In this document: positions 1 through 11,289 of the stretch, piece after piece | Layout: each line of letters opens with the position of its first letter | Numbering within the stretch: position 1 is the first letter of the stretch | NCBI RefSeq assembly: GCF_019097595.1 | Contig: NC_080714.1 | Coordinates: forward strand, 10,530,259 to 10,594,258 | Direction of reading: 5' to 3' | DNA length: 64,000 nt | From: Hemibagrus wyckioides | Lineage: Eukaryota > Chordata > Actinopteri > Siluriformes > Bagridae | Translations under genes and position numbers: made by a program | The notes under the pieces: model-generated | Databases searched by the model: none | Seen by the model: only the letters and a program-made list of their open reading frames with translations | Told to the model about the DNA's origin: nothing

Positions 1-1052
1 TGGTCTAGGTAAGTACCAAATAGGAGCTGCATTGTCATGGAATAAGTTCATGAAAAGAGAGAGCTTCTGTATTTATTCATTCATAAAGTCATAGATTAAT
101 TATGGACAGGCATATCAGAAAGCCACCTTATCCATCACCTCCTTAGTGCTGTAAAAAATTCTTTTTGGTCTTCTTTCTTTCCATTACCTTTGATTTCACC
201 CCAGCAGTTTGACATCTAAACACAACCTACCCCCCGTCCACCCCCCACCCCTGCCCTAAGGCAGTTTCAACTCAGTGCTCTGGAACAGACACTGAGTTGC
301 ATACAGACAGAGCTCACAGAGAAAATTTTAAGAATATAATTTGTTCAAGATTTTTAGAAGCATATTGGCAGATATATTTTTTCAGCCTCTGTAGTGGTCT
401 CACTACATTGTTCCAACATTATCTTGATCTAGTGCTAAAGGTGTGTTTAGCTGTTAATGAATTATTCAAGCATACTACAATATATGAATGCCATTCAAAG
501 CAGTTATTAAGTTTTGACATGAATATGAATTAAAGAATATGTATATTAACTGTATTATTATTTGCCAGTCAGAGAATGTATGGCATTAATACAATATCTT
601 TTGTTTATCTACATCTACAATACTCAATTATAGCTGGATGATTTTTTATTTAAAGGCTACTAAAGGAAGGACATCATAATGTACATTTTTGTTTTTATAA
701 ACACTTCCAAATAAATATTTTGTTTATTTCAATAGATTAATTACTAGCTACATAACAAAGTGTGTGGCCTCCAACTTCATTCATAAATTATACTTAAATG
801 AACAGATAGTGATTCTCCTTTGTAATATTTCATGGAACCTGTTGATAAAATTATTTGTCAGTTATCAGATTACGATGTAAATGTAAACCTACTCTGCCTT
901 GCTCACAAATAAACACAAGATTACAAATGGCTTTTTCTCAGATTGTTTTAACCAGTATAAGGCCCGGAAAATAAATGTTCAATGTCAGAAAATCTTTTTA
1001 TAAAGCATCTTTTAAATAATAAAATTTAAATATGCTGCACGTAGAAGTGTAT
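1..1052. other. AT-rich erc2 intron, nothing recognised
   Basis: Assumed erc2 intron sequence. Apart from a C-rich patch at about 231-255 I see no exon, promoter or known repeat. Confidence 0.5.
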
Positions 1053-1055
1053 ACA

Positions 1056-1060
<5 letters not shown>

Positions 1061-1118
<58 letters not shown>
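1061..1118. repeat. (TA)n microsatellite, 29 units
   Basis: Uninterrupted TA repeats. They produce spurious Ile-Tyr reading frames on both strands. Confidence 0.98.
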
Positions 1119-1124
<6 letters not shown>

Positions 1125-1129
1125 AAAAA

Positions 1130-2065
1130 GCTTCCTGGCAGGTTAATTTACACTGCGCCACAGACCCTAATTTCCTCCATGTTGCTTTGGTCCTTAAGAC
1201 CATTGTCCTGCTGAAAGGTGAGGTTTGTCTCAAGCTTTATTTTGTTTTTAATGGACTGAAGTAGATCTTATAATATCCCTCTGTATTTTGCTCAAACTCT
1301 TGTCCCTTCAATTTTTACAAGAAGTACAGGTTCCTTCCTGAAAAGGCTACATATAATGTGCCCACCAAATTTGCCCACATATAGTATCTTGATCTTGATC
1401 TCATGACACCAAAAAACACATCTGCAGACATCTATTGTCTCTTCTTGGTATCTTGCTAGACAATCTCCCATACAGTCCTTAGTTATGAGTTCTTGAAAAG
1501 CTTGTCTGGTGCACCTTCATGCCAATCTCAGCCACTGTACATTGTACTGTAGCTTAGTCACTGAGCTATGCTCACTGTGGCATACCTCACCAGTCTCTGT
1601 ATTGTTTTTGTGCGGAGTTTTGAGGAACGGCCTTGTCCAGCTGACGTGAAAAGATGCAGCTTACTATTTATCCAACAGGGATGTCCAACCTCTTTGTCCA
1701 AGTCCATTGCCTCACTGTAATTTCCTCAGACTGTCTTTGTTTTCAGTGCCCTAACAGATTTCACTACTTTATTCTCTACAATAACTGAGGTGCTTCTTTT
1801 TTTTTTTTTACAGTTTTAACATTTCACAGGCGAAGGCCAGGTTTTATACGTCATTTATTCCATTATTAAGGCAATATCTTTCAAACAGATCTTCCTGAAT
1901 CTGGGGGTTGAAGCAATCAGAACTTTTTGTGCAAGCAACATTTTTCTTTTGTTTATTTTCTAATATTTGCTGAGCAATACTTAATTTTGACTTTCACTGT
2001 AAAAGAGCATGAGTTTGCAATAAAAAATCAGACAAAGAAAGCTGAATACTTTTGCAAGCCACTGT
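1130..2065 (-). mobile_element. Decayed Tc1-like transposon remnant
   Basis: The right end, ATACTTTTGCAAGCCACTG followed by TA, is a typical Tc1-like terminal inverted repeat. Inside, phrases such as the 'attgtcctgctgaaaggtgagg' type at about 1200 and the stretch at 1600-1640 match minus-strand transposase regions known from fish Tc1 elements. No open frame survives. The left end is unclear; a TACAGTG just before the TA microsatellite (1052-1058) may be what is left of it. Confidence 0.55.
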
Positions 2066-2795
2066 ATCTGTGTCCTAAAACAGTGTATATCAACTGAGAT
2101 GAGAATTTGTCTCTTGAATCTATAATGTAAGACATGAGGACAAGAAATTACAGACCCTCTATTATTTGTCTCTTCCCCCACCCCACCCCCTTAGAAAAGT
2201 CCGTCATTCTCAATGTGACTGACCATCAAGTCAATTAAAGGCATTTAAGTTTATGGTCTGCTTTTAAAGAGTCCCTAGACTCATCCTCAGTACTTTGTGA
2301 CTTTTTGTTTTAGAACCAAAGCCTTGAGCGCAAAGCTTTCCAGAATCTCTGCTAACGCCACAAGTACGCTCACCACATGTTGCCACATAATCTCTCTCTG
2401 CTAGCTATTAGTGGATGTTTCTATAATGTTTACATGGATTTGGTCCATGAAGCGTTTGCCTGATTGACTAAACACAACATGGCAGCTGCACTCATTTGTG
2501 TTTATTTGATCTGTACCGGACTGGGTAGAAATATATATTTTTTTAATGTCTCAACACAATAAAAATCCCCCAATCTGCTGTGATATAATTACATTTTATG
2601 ATGCAGTCATATCTATACTGTGTGATCATATGACATTACACCTCATATTATGATTTGTCAATTCATACAAATATGAAAAGCTTCTCTTTAATTCTATTAT
2701 GCTTTGAGCAAAATGATTTAAGCAGGGAGAGTTAAACTACTCACATGCATATCAAATTAATTTAATTATGTTTCTTTCTTTAAAAAAAACATATA

Positions 2796-4190
2796 GTTAC
2801 CTCCATAAGTATTGGAACACAGCCAGTTCTTTTGTTTTTGCTATATAGTGAAAACATATGGGTTTGGGATCAAAAGATGATTATGAGACAATAGATCTGA
2901 ATTTCAGCAAAATTCAGATATATACATCCAGAAAATTATTGTTATATACACTATATACCCAAAGGTTTTGGGACACCCCTCCAAATCATTGAATTCAGGT
3001 GTTGTTATTCAGGGGTGGGCTTGGCCCCTTAGTTCCAGTGAAAGGAACTCTCATTGCTTCAGCATACCAATAAATTTTGGACAATTTCATGCTTTGTAGG
3101 AATAGTTTGGGGATGACCCCTTCCTGTTCCAACATGAATGTGCACCAGCACACAAAGAAAGGTCCATAAAGACAGGGATGAACGAGTTTGGTGTGGAGGA
3201 ACTTGACTGGCCTGACCTCAACCTGATAGAACACCTTTGGGATGAATTAGTGCGAAGACTGCAAGCCAGGCCTTCTCATCCAGCATCACTGCCTGACCTC
3301 ACAAATGTGCTTGTATAGGAATGGTCAAAAATTCTCATAAACATACTCCTAAATCTTGTAGAAAGCCTTCCCAGAAGAGTTGAAGCTGTTATAGCTGCAA
3401 ATGGTGGCCCAACTCCATATTACATTTATGTGCATGTAAAGGCAGATGTCCCAAAACTTCTGGCAACATAGTGTATTTATGATAGTCTTAATTATTTTAT
3501 TTGTTTATATACCACACTTACCACATCAGTATTTTGCAATAACTACATCAAACATGTGACCAACTGACATTTTAAAACTGCTGCATTCTCCTTTTATGAG
3601 GTTTTTTCAGGCTTCTACTGTACCTTATTTCAGTTATTGTTTGTTTCTAGGGATTTCTCCATTCAGTCTTCTCTTCAGGAGGTAAAATTCTGTTTAGTTG
3701 GGATACGGTTTGGAGATTGACTTGGTGAGTTTAAAACATTCCACTTTCACCCCCTGATGAAATCCTTTGTTGTTTTGCGTTTTGTGTCATTGTATTTCTG
3801 TATGATGAAGATCCTCTCAATTATATAGGATGCTTTTCTCTGTAAATTAGTAGAAATAGTTTTTGTTTAATTCCAAATTCATTCTGCTGTTACATCATCA
3901 GTGAAGATTAGTGATCTTGTTCCAGAAGCAGCCATGCAAGCACAAGCCATTGTGCTTGACCGAAGAGCTTGTATATTTTGGATCATTAGCAGATCTTTTC
4001 TTTCTCCACACGTTGGCCTTTCCATCACTTCTGACTTTTTCAGAGGTTAATCTTGACTCCACAACAATTCCAGTCTGGCCTTCTGATTCTTACTGCTGAT
4101 GAGCGGTTTGCATCTTGTGGCATGGTCTCAAAGTCTTCTTTGAATGGATTGTGATACCTTCATTGGAAAATGACCAGGTGATTTTTTTCT
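2796..4190 (-). mobile_element. Old Tc1-like transposon, split by a younger insertion
   Basis: The left part (2796-2948) has the terminal phrase ACCTCCATAAGTATTGGAAC of a common fish Tc1 family. The right part (3474 to about 4190) carries its transposase region on the minus strand with many stops, recognisable at 3580-3720 and 3890-4110. The two parts belong together and are separated by the element at 2949-3473. Confidence 0.6.
2949..3473 (+). mobile_element. Tc1-like non-autonomous element with TA target site, nested
   Basis: 525 bp bounded by TA (2947-2948 and 3474-3475). The ends are inverted repeats: the left CACTATATACCC...TTTTGGGACA resembles the complement of the right TGTCCCAAAACTT...CATAGTG. 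The + strand retains the last transposase part with the third acidic residue, LNLIEHLWDEL at about 3222-3250, and a C-terminal LPRRVEAVIAANGG-like stretch at about 3367-3410. Internally deleted, with stops. Confidence 0.8.
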
Positions 4191-4883
4191 AAACTTTAAC
4201 AGTCCAGTATTATATACTGATTGGAACATGTTATGGCTTTCTGTTGTTGTAGCCCATCATAAGATTCAATGATTTGTGGATGTTGAGATCCTTTTTCTGC
4301 TCACCAGGGATTTAAAGAATGATTATGAGAGATACTATATACTTTCTGGCAACTTAGGTTGAAATCATAGGTTGACTTTGGTGATACCAAGTGAACAGTA
4401 ATATTTGCAAATAAGGGGGCATAGTAAACACCTCTCCAAACTTGGTTGTGTCTTGATATCCAGAAACATAAGTCTAGCTAATACAACACCTTTCAGTTCA
4501 GCACCCACCTTAAACAGTTTTTATCTTGTCAATAATCCACACACAACTCTCACTTCACTCATACAGAGAATATAAAGCAAGAAAGGGGCAACTCAGATAC
4601 ACCATACTCCTTCAATATCTCCCATTACATAGGATTATAGGCCTAGGATTGAGACACTCCCCACAGCTTGTATATACTTGTTTATAGTTATGTCTCTCCC
4701 TCCAGAGGCACCGAGTTTACTACATCATCTTTGGTCAGATGAAAGGCTTTTTCCATGGTAACTCCATGAGTAACTCTCATGTCAAAGCACACAGATTTGC
4801 AACTTGTGTAGCATTATCACCACATAGATCCACTGGCCCGGGTTTAAACATGAGCTTAAATTAATGGCTGTGTGTAATTTTGC
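4191..4883. other. Intron, nothing recognised
   Basis: Probably more decayed transposon sequence, but I cannot assign it. Confidence 0.3.
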
Positions 4884-5110
4884 TTGTTCTCCCCTTGTCT
4901 TCATGTGATTCTCCAGTTTCTACCCATTTTCCTACAACATGCCAGTAGGTGCACTGGTAACAAAAAATTGGTCCCTGTGTCATTCACACAGTGTGTAAAT
5001 GTCCAGGGACTAAGGTGGACTGGAATCCTGAGATGGACTGGAATCTCATCCATTATGTATTGTTGCCTTGCATCCATTGTTCCAGTGATAGACTCTGACT
5101 CTAATTCTGG
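4884..5110 (+). repeat. Dispersed fish repeat (tRNA-like SINE tail type), decayed
   Basis: Contains degraded versions of the phrase order 'tctccccttgtcttcatg', 'gtccagggactaaggtgg', 'ggactggaatctcatcca' and 'ttgccttgcatcca', common in the 3' half of a teleost dispersed repeat. Related pieces occur at 46756-46990 and 52434-52550. Confidence 0.45.
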
Positions 5111-5162
5111 GTGGGGAAGATGAACATTGCTCTGAAGATTTTATTGACTTTGATAGTTTTCC

Positions 5163-5450
5163 TCACCACTTGATTGACCAGCAGATTCTAGGATTAATAG
5201 AATGTCCACATCTTGCAGTTCTTTCTACAAGTGAACAATTGAGCATTTTCCTTTCAGACTCAATGTGTCCAACCTCAGTCTGCAGAATCGAGAAATTCTG
5301 GAAGCCCCATACAGTAGTCTGGCTAGATTTATCTAACCCCCTCTGCTTCAGGGTCACTGCATCATGGCTGTCTAGGCTTACCCTGTGCTCTGACCCTAGC
5401 CTGGGAAATGTGAAGAAAAAAAATGTACTGTCCTGAAATGTATATGTCTT
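5163..5450. repeat. Decayed dispersed repeat
   Basis: The stretch at 5340-5445 (gtgctctgaccctagcctggg, then an A-run) resembles a teleost dispersed repeat end. Two overlapping frames here (113 and 88 codons on opposite strands) are not supported as genes. Confidence 0.35.
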
Positions 5451-5519
5451 CTTCTGATGCATCCAAGTCACCATTAAATTTTGTAAAGTACAATTATGTT
5501 GCATTTATGACATGTGGCA

Positions 5520-6085
5520 TCCTTCAACCTGCGATCAGTTAAAGGCTAATGCCTGGTGGTGCCTACTCAGTGAGGTACGAGGTTAAACTTTTAAACTTAC
5601 TGTCCCTCTGTAGTGGAATGAATTTCCAACCTCACTCCAGACGGCACAATCAATCTTCAATAAAAGACCCATCTCTTCCGTGTACATATTAAAAATCTTG
5701 TATCATAGCACTACTAAGTACTTGATTATAATTATTAATAATGTCCTTTGTTTCATATACTTTATCAATGCTGTACTCTGCTACTTTACTTATATTGCCC
5801 TTTGATATATCACTTTGCTTAAAGTTCCTTATTTGTGAATCGCTTTGGATTGAAGTGTCTGCTAAATAAATAAGTGCAATGTAAAAGTGATATGGTCGAC
5901 ACCCTTGCTCACAACTTACAGAAGTGAATGGACATGTCATTTATCACATTTTATATAATGGAGCAGGTGAATGTAAGTGTCTTGCTCAAGGGCCCAGGAG
6001 GAGCAGCTTGGCAGGGCTAAGCTTTGAATTCATGACCTTCAATTACTAGTCCAATGGATTAAGCACTGAGCAACCACTATGAAAT
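5520..6085. repeat. Composite dispersed repeat
   Basis: The stretches at 5822-5870 (cgctttggattgaagtgtct, gctaaataaata) and 5980-6080 (cttgctcaagggcccagg, then a tRNA-like B-box remnant) are degraded copies of phrases seen throughout fish genomes. A related piece is at 16590-16745. Confidence 0.45.
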
Positions 6086-8180
6086 GCACAGAAGTCTAAT
6101 AACATTTTACTGCTCTAGTACAGGAGGTCTTTCCTCCTGATCACGCTCCTCCCAGTACCCCTGTGTTTCCCCAACATGAGCAGTAAAGTTTTCGTAGCAG
6201 TAAGGGAGTCAGTAGAAAGTATTCTTTCAGGCACCTGCTCCACCTTCTTCAAGAATATGTTGAATATGAGGTCAGTTTTATTTCTTAGGATCTGTTCAAC
6301 AACAGATTATGCATCACCTTTTCTTTTTTGCTAAGAGTATTTGAAGAAACAGTGAGATTCCTTGGTTCATTTTTAATTTCGCTTTTACATGAATACACAA
6401 TAGCAGATACACAAATTTACAAACAGTTCCACTTTTATATATCTATTCCACAGATCACTGTTCACAGACTTTGGCTAATTTAATTATTTGTTTGAGTAAT
6501 ATTTCTCAGTACACACTATTAAAAATAAAGCTAGTTAATGTTATTACTTTGCGGCAACAATGACCTCACCTGCTCTAAAAAAACTTTAAATGCTGTCTGA
6601 ACTGATCACAAGGCTTCCATTGCTCTACAGGGAGCCATTTAGAGCTCATTTCTTGGTCATATTTTCCACCTTCACATACACACAGTTTCACTCACTGCAT
6701 CCTATCTGCCATTAATCATCATTATCACCCAGCTTGGAGCACAGCGATGGGACATGTTTCAAATTGGTATGAGCTGCTCGGCACTTGATTATTTTTCCTG
6801 CCCGTTCCCCAAATGCTTCCCCCCTTACATCCTGCTCCTAATCTTCATCTGCTCCTGACATTTTTACTACTCAACAGTTTCCGTCTTCAAACAATGACAG
6901 GTAGCAGGAGGATTAATCAAAGGTAAGATTTTTACACTGTAAATTTTCATTAAACAAGCCTACATCCTGTACCGACACAGATCATATGACTACAGAGGGA
7001 AATAGTCAGGGTGTCTTTTTCCATAGCATAAACAGAAAATATATTCACACATGGAGAAACTAACATATAAACACCTGAAAACATTCTATGTTTAGGGATC
7101 AAGTCCAAGGATTGATACCTGTAGGTCCTAAGAAAACTCATAGGCAGCAATGGCTGTCTCTGTGGCCCTGATATTTAAATGTATCAGATGTTGTTTTTGC
7201 CATGGGAGACACTTAGCAAAATTTGTGTTTCAAAACCAGATACCTTTATAGAGAGTTTCATGTAATTAGATGTTAAATGTATACAGATCCCGAGTTAGCA
7301 CATAAAAACATATAAGTATACCTTCCTTATCATCTTTAGGTGCATACATAATAAAGCCTAGTAGACAGCTGTTTGTACATTAACCAAAGGTCAAGAAGGT
7401 TTCAGAAAAAATAGTCTGTCATTGGATAAGACATACAACAGCGAAGTAGCGGAATTGACAAAAGTGAGCACAGCTTCCTCTTCCAATTGCTAAAAACAGC
7501 ATTGAGGTAACTATCCGTCTAAAATAAGCACTTCCAACCCTCCCCAATACACATTCTGAGAAACACAGACAAACATACACCCCTCACACAGAGAGGAACA
7601 TTTAGATCCTGGATCACCTCTGACTCCAGGCCAAGGGTCAACCACACTTTTCAGGCTGAGGTTGATGTGTCCATTATGCTGTCAACTCATTGGCTGGATG
7701 AATAGGAGCAAATAGAGCTAATTAGGGTGAGATATTTTTTCTTTTCCTTTCTTAGCTACCTCCAGAACCTGTGACACCCAGATGAACAAAAAATGTGTTT
7801 GTTGTTACTGTTTGTGTATGGTTTTTTGGGGGGTTTTTTGTTTTGTTTTTGTTTTTTTTCAAAAAATTCCTCAGGTCTTTAATGAACTAAATCAGTCAAG
7901 GTGCAAAGGTGTTTTCCTTCAGGTGATTGATGAAAAGACGAGACTTTAACCTTATCCCTTTCTTGGCTTTACCTCTTTTCTTCTTGTCTTTGTGAAAGCA
8001 AAGAGACCCCTCCTGCCAGCGTCTCTGTGCCTCATATAGAACAGATGAAGACAGACAAATGAAACTCTGAGAACTTGACTTTGTGATTTTTTTTTTTTGG
8101 TAAGATGGCAAGTAGAAGCCTTTTAAATTTTGTTAAACCTTCTCAAAATGACCACTGCATTCAACTTTAATCAAATAATA
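6086..8180. other. erc2 intron, no gene seen
   Basis: Single-copy-looking sequence. The part at 6600-6900 is less AT-biased than its surroundings and free of repeats (see findings). Poly-T/G patch at 7820-7860. Confidence 0.4.
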
Positions 8181-8190
8181 TGAGTGTATG

Positions 8191-8319
8191 AACACACACA
8201 CACACACACACAAATGGTTAAGCTCACATACAACATACAACAGACCTGGTGAGACAGTCCATATACAGAAATGGAGAGAGAGAGAGAGAGAGAGTGTGTG
8301 TGTGTGTGTGTGTGTGTGC
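8191..8319. repeat. (CA)n, then (GA)n/(GT)n microsatellites
   Basis: (AC)n at 8191-8212; (GA)n at 8274-8294 running straight into (GT)n at 8295-8319. Confidence 0.95.
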
Positions 8320-10330
8320 AGGCTTAGCGTAACCTGGGGAAATTGCTACCACATGTCAACAGCATAAGTGATGCACAGTGGACCCCCTTCATTTACTGAA
8401 GCCCCTTGGGCAAAGAAAAATAAAGAGGAGACGGCGAAAAGGGGGAGGAAAGGAAAAGAGAGCAAGAGACAAAGACTGAATGCTAGCAGGAGAGGGGGAG
8501 GGGAAGAGTGAAAAAATGTCAAGGTATGTCAGTTAGATTCAGTCATGCATTTTGTGGTTATTTGATTAGTTGATTAGAAAATAGTAAACACAGAATAAGT
8601 TAGGTTTCATTTCAGGCACTGATAAGCCTGGAGGCTAATATAAATAATATACTTGGATGGATGCAATTTTTAACATGGTTTAATTAAATGAAACAGTTTT
8701 TCTACAGTGTATAATACTAATGGGCCAAACACGGGCTTTGCTGTACCTATGATACACTGAGTGCTAAGGTGTGCTATACAAGCGACTAGTTGTATGTGCA
8801 ATGCAACACCACATTCTGGTGCATTTGTGTATGTGCGTATAAGAGTGGATGAATAAGCAAAATGGGTCAATGATGTGAATGGTTGTGTGTAAACCATTAA
8901 ATAACTCATCATTGCCTCTTTCTACCCTCAGTTACTGTTCTTTATTGCTTTTCCACATGGACACTCCACTGCTTCCAAAACACAGAGGCTCTTTTCTTTG
9001 GACGGGGTGTGTGTTTTGCACTGGGCCGCATTGCTCCCACTGCTCACTGCTCCATCTGACCTGTTTGAGAGCAAGCCACGGAACCACAGAACACAGAACC
9101 AACTACCACGCTGAGGGGAAACCAGGACAGAACCTGAGAGCAACACTGCTTTCTAACAGTCAAAAACATCAAGAGTGTATGCATGTCTAAGAGGTCTATG
9201 TGTGTTTTTTGATGCTGAAATTTTTATAAGGGTCACCATAAAGTAAGACTTCATGCATGAATCCATCCATAGACCGCATTAGTCATTTTTGTATATGATA
9301 TATGCAGTATTCTTGTCCATAAAGTGTAAAACTGATGCGTGACAAAATAACTTTTTGCAATTGCAGTGGGATCATTATGTGATTATATAAAATAAATATG
9401 GTTTCAAATTTTAAATAATACATAAATTGAATTAAATTAGTTTAAAAATTAAACAAAGTGTTTCCATATACGAAATAAATTGCTAAAAAATAGTAGTAAA
9501 AACAAAATCAAATCCTTATTTGGTGTACAGGATTCTTTGTCTTGGGAAACTCTTATACAGGCACTACTGAAGAAGACATAAGTAAGGGTGCCTTTTTTAC
9601 ATTGCTACTATATTTGTCTATTCTTAACAGTTCTTAAAATTATTTTTTTCTAATGGCATAATAGTATGGTATAATAATGGTTTTAAACAAAGATAACCTT
9701 ATAAAACAGTAAGGTGATCTGATCATGGATAAATAGTGTTTAAACATGACTTAAGAATAACAGAAAAAATCTCTTGTAAAATAATATTAAGAGTCTTCTC
9801 AACCTGCAAGTCTGTATACTGCTCTTAAAGAGTATATCTAATTGTAGGGCTGTGCACCGCCTCCAATACTACAGCCAATCATATTTGGCTTTTAGAAAAC
9901 CCCTCAGAAGGCCATCTTTTTAACACTGTGCAGACTTTTTAACAGCAGGCTGGGTAATAATATTCTGGTATATCATGGGTACAGAAAAAAAACTTTGTGC
10001 AAGGAACAAAAAAAAAAAAAGTACAATTCATGAGTTTTGTTAATAGCCTGTATTATAGCCAACAATTTCTACAGTGTCCTTTTAAATGTAGGTATAGAAA
10101 TGGGACTGCAGACAATAAAACAGAATAAATGAACTGGTAATGAGTATTTGGGAATGAAATAGTTATTGGAAGGATTACCTCACTTTCATTACTTGTCATT
10201 AAAGCCAAAAAGAGAGTTTAAAACAAAGAACATGGGTGAGACATTGGGAACAACAGTGATCAGCAGTTGGTTGTTTGGAAGGGAAAAATGGTAATCAGCT
10301 ATTAGTTGATGAAATAGCTTTAGTGAAAAC
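8320..10330. other. erc2 intron, no gene seen
   Basis: A purine-rich patch lies at 8410-8510. A frame of 103 codons at 8879-9190 overlaps another on the opposite strand and has no recognisable product. Confidence 0.4.
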
Positions 10331-10334
10331 TATA

Positions 10335-10625
10335 TATTATACCACTTTATAATATGGCCAGTTATATGGACACATATATATGGGCTTCACATAAATGTGT
10401 GTCTTCTCCAGTCTTTTGCCCTAAAGGTATATGCATGCAGTTGTCTAAAGGTAGATGCACGCAAAATGTATTAGTATGCTGTAGCATTACAGATTACCTC
10501 CATTGGAACTAAGGGACCTAAACCTGATCCAGCATGACTATGCCTCTGTGCATAAAGTGAGGCCCATAAAGACATGGTTTACAAAGGCTGATGCATTACT
10601 AATGCTCTTATTGTTAGAATAACAT
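10335..10625 (+). mobile_element. Tc1-like fragment, internally deleted
   Basis: Starts with a terminal-repeat-like 'atggccagttatatggacac'. The part at 10505-10600 (ggacctaaacctgatccagc...aggcccataaagacatgg) matches the catalytic-core region of a fish Tc1 family. A second copy is at 14165-14487. Confidence 0.55.
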
Positions 10626-10939
10626 AATAAGAACAAATATCATTGAAAATATAATTACCAAATAATTATTTTATAACTGTAATATAAATAATTATATAAG
10701 TGCAAGGTCTAACACACTTAAATGGAGCATTACATACTGTATGCCTTACTTGTTAAGTGCAGTCATTTATCAGGTGACAAAAGCAAAATAGCTGAGACTA
10801 TTCCGTATAACAGAAAACCACTATAATCCCTTCTTTCCTCTCTATTTAAGCTAAGGTCTTAGTTTACCTGTTTTGTCTATACCAGGGCATCCACTGATCT
10901 TTTCCAGAGTAAAAAATTTTCAAAGACACCCTTATGCTC

Positions 10940-11129
10940 TACATCTGTATGACTGGAAAGCATTAAAGCTTTAGGAATAAAATAGGTTTAACTGTTCAAA
11001 TAAATTAATTGATAGTAAATATTCTTCCTGTTGTTCTTAAAATTAAATATGTACTATTAATTAATTTATTTGAATAATTAAACCTATTTTATTATTTAAC
11101 CTTCCACACTTTCCAGTCATATAGATGTA
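10940..11129. repeat. Long foldback (inverted-repeat) element
   Basis: The inner arms 10976-11010 and 11059-11093 are complementary over 35 nt with two mismatches. The outer arms 10940-10960 and 11109-11129 pair again (ACATCTGTATGACTGGAAAG against CTTTCCAGTCATATAGATGT). It looks like a MITE or foldback element. Confidence 0.75.
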
Positions 11130-11240
11130 TATCCGTTGGATATACATTACAGGCACCTTTACAGTTCCCTGGACCTCACCATGAGAACCATGAGTCTATA
11201 GTATTCCTAACTTTAGCCACTGTCATTTGCCAAGTGATTT

Positions 11241-11286
11241 TTTTTTTCATGATCTTTAACATGTTTTTTTCATGATCTTTAACATG
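11241..11286. repeat. Perfect 23-bp tandem duplication
   Basis: Two identical copies (11241-11263 and 11264-11286) of a T-run followed by CATGATCTTTAACATG. Confidence 0.95.
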
Positions 11287-11289
11287 TGT

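Noticed and set aside
1012..1233. Ile-Tyr-rich frames on both strands (also at 35535-35774 and 59777-60040)
   Set aside because: Artefacts of (TA)n microsatellites.
5163..5504. 113-codon minus frame overlapping an 88-codon plus frame
   Set aside because: Both fall in a dispersed-repeat-like stretch and match no known protein.
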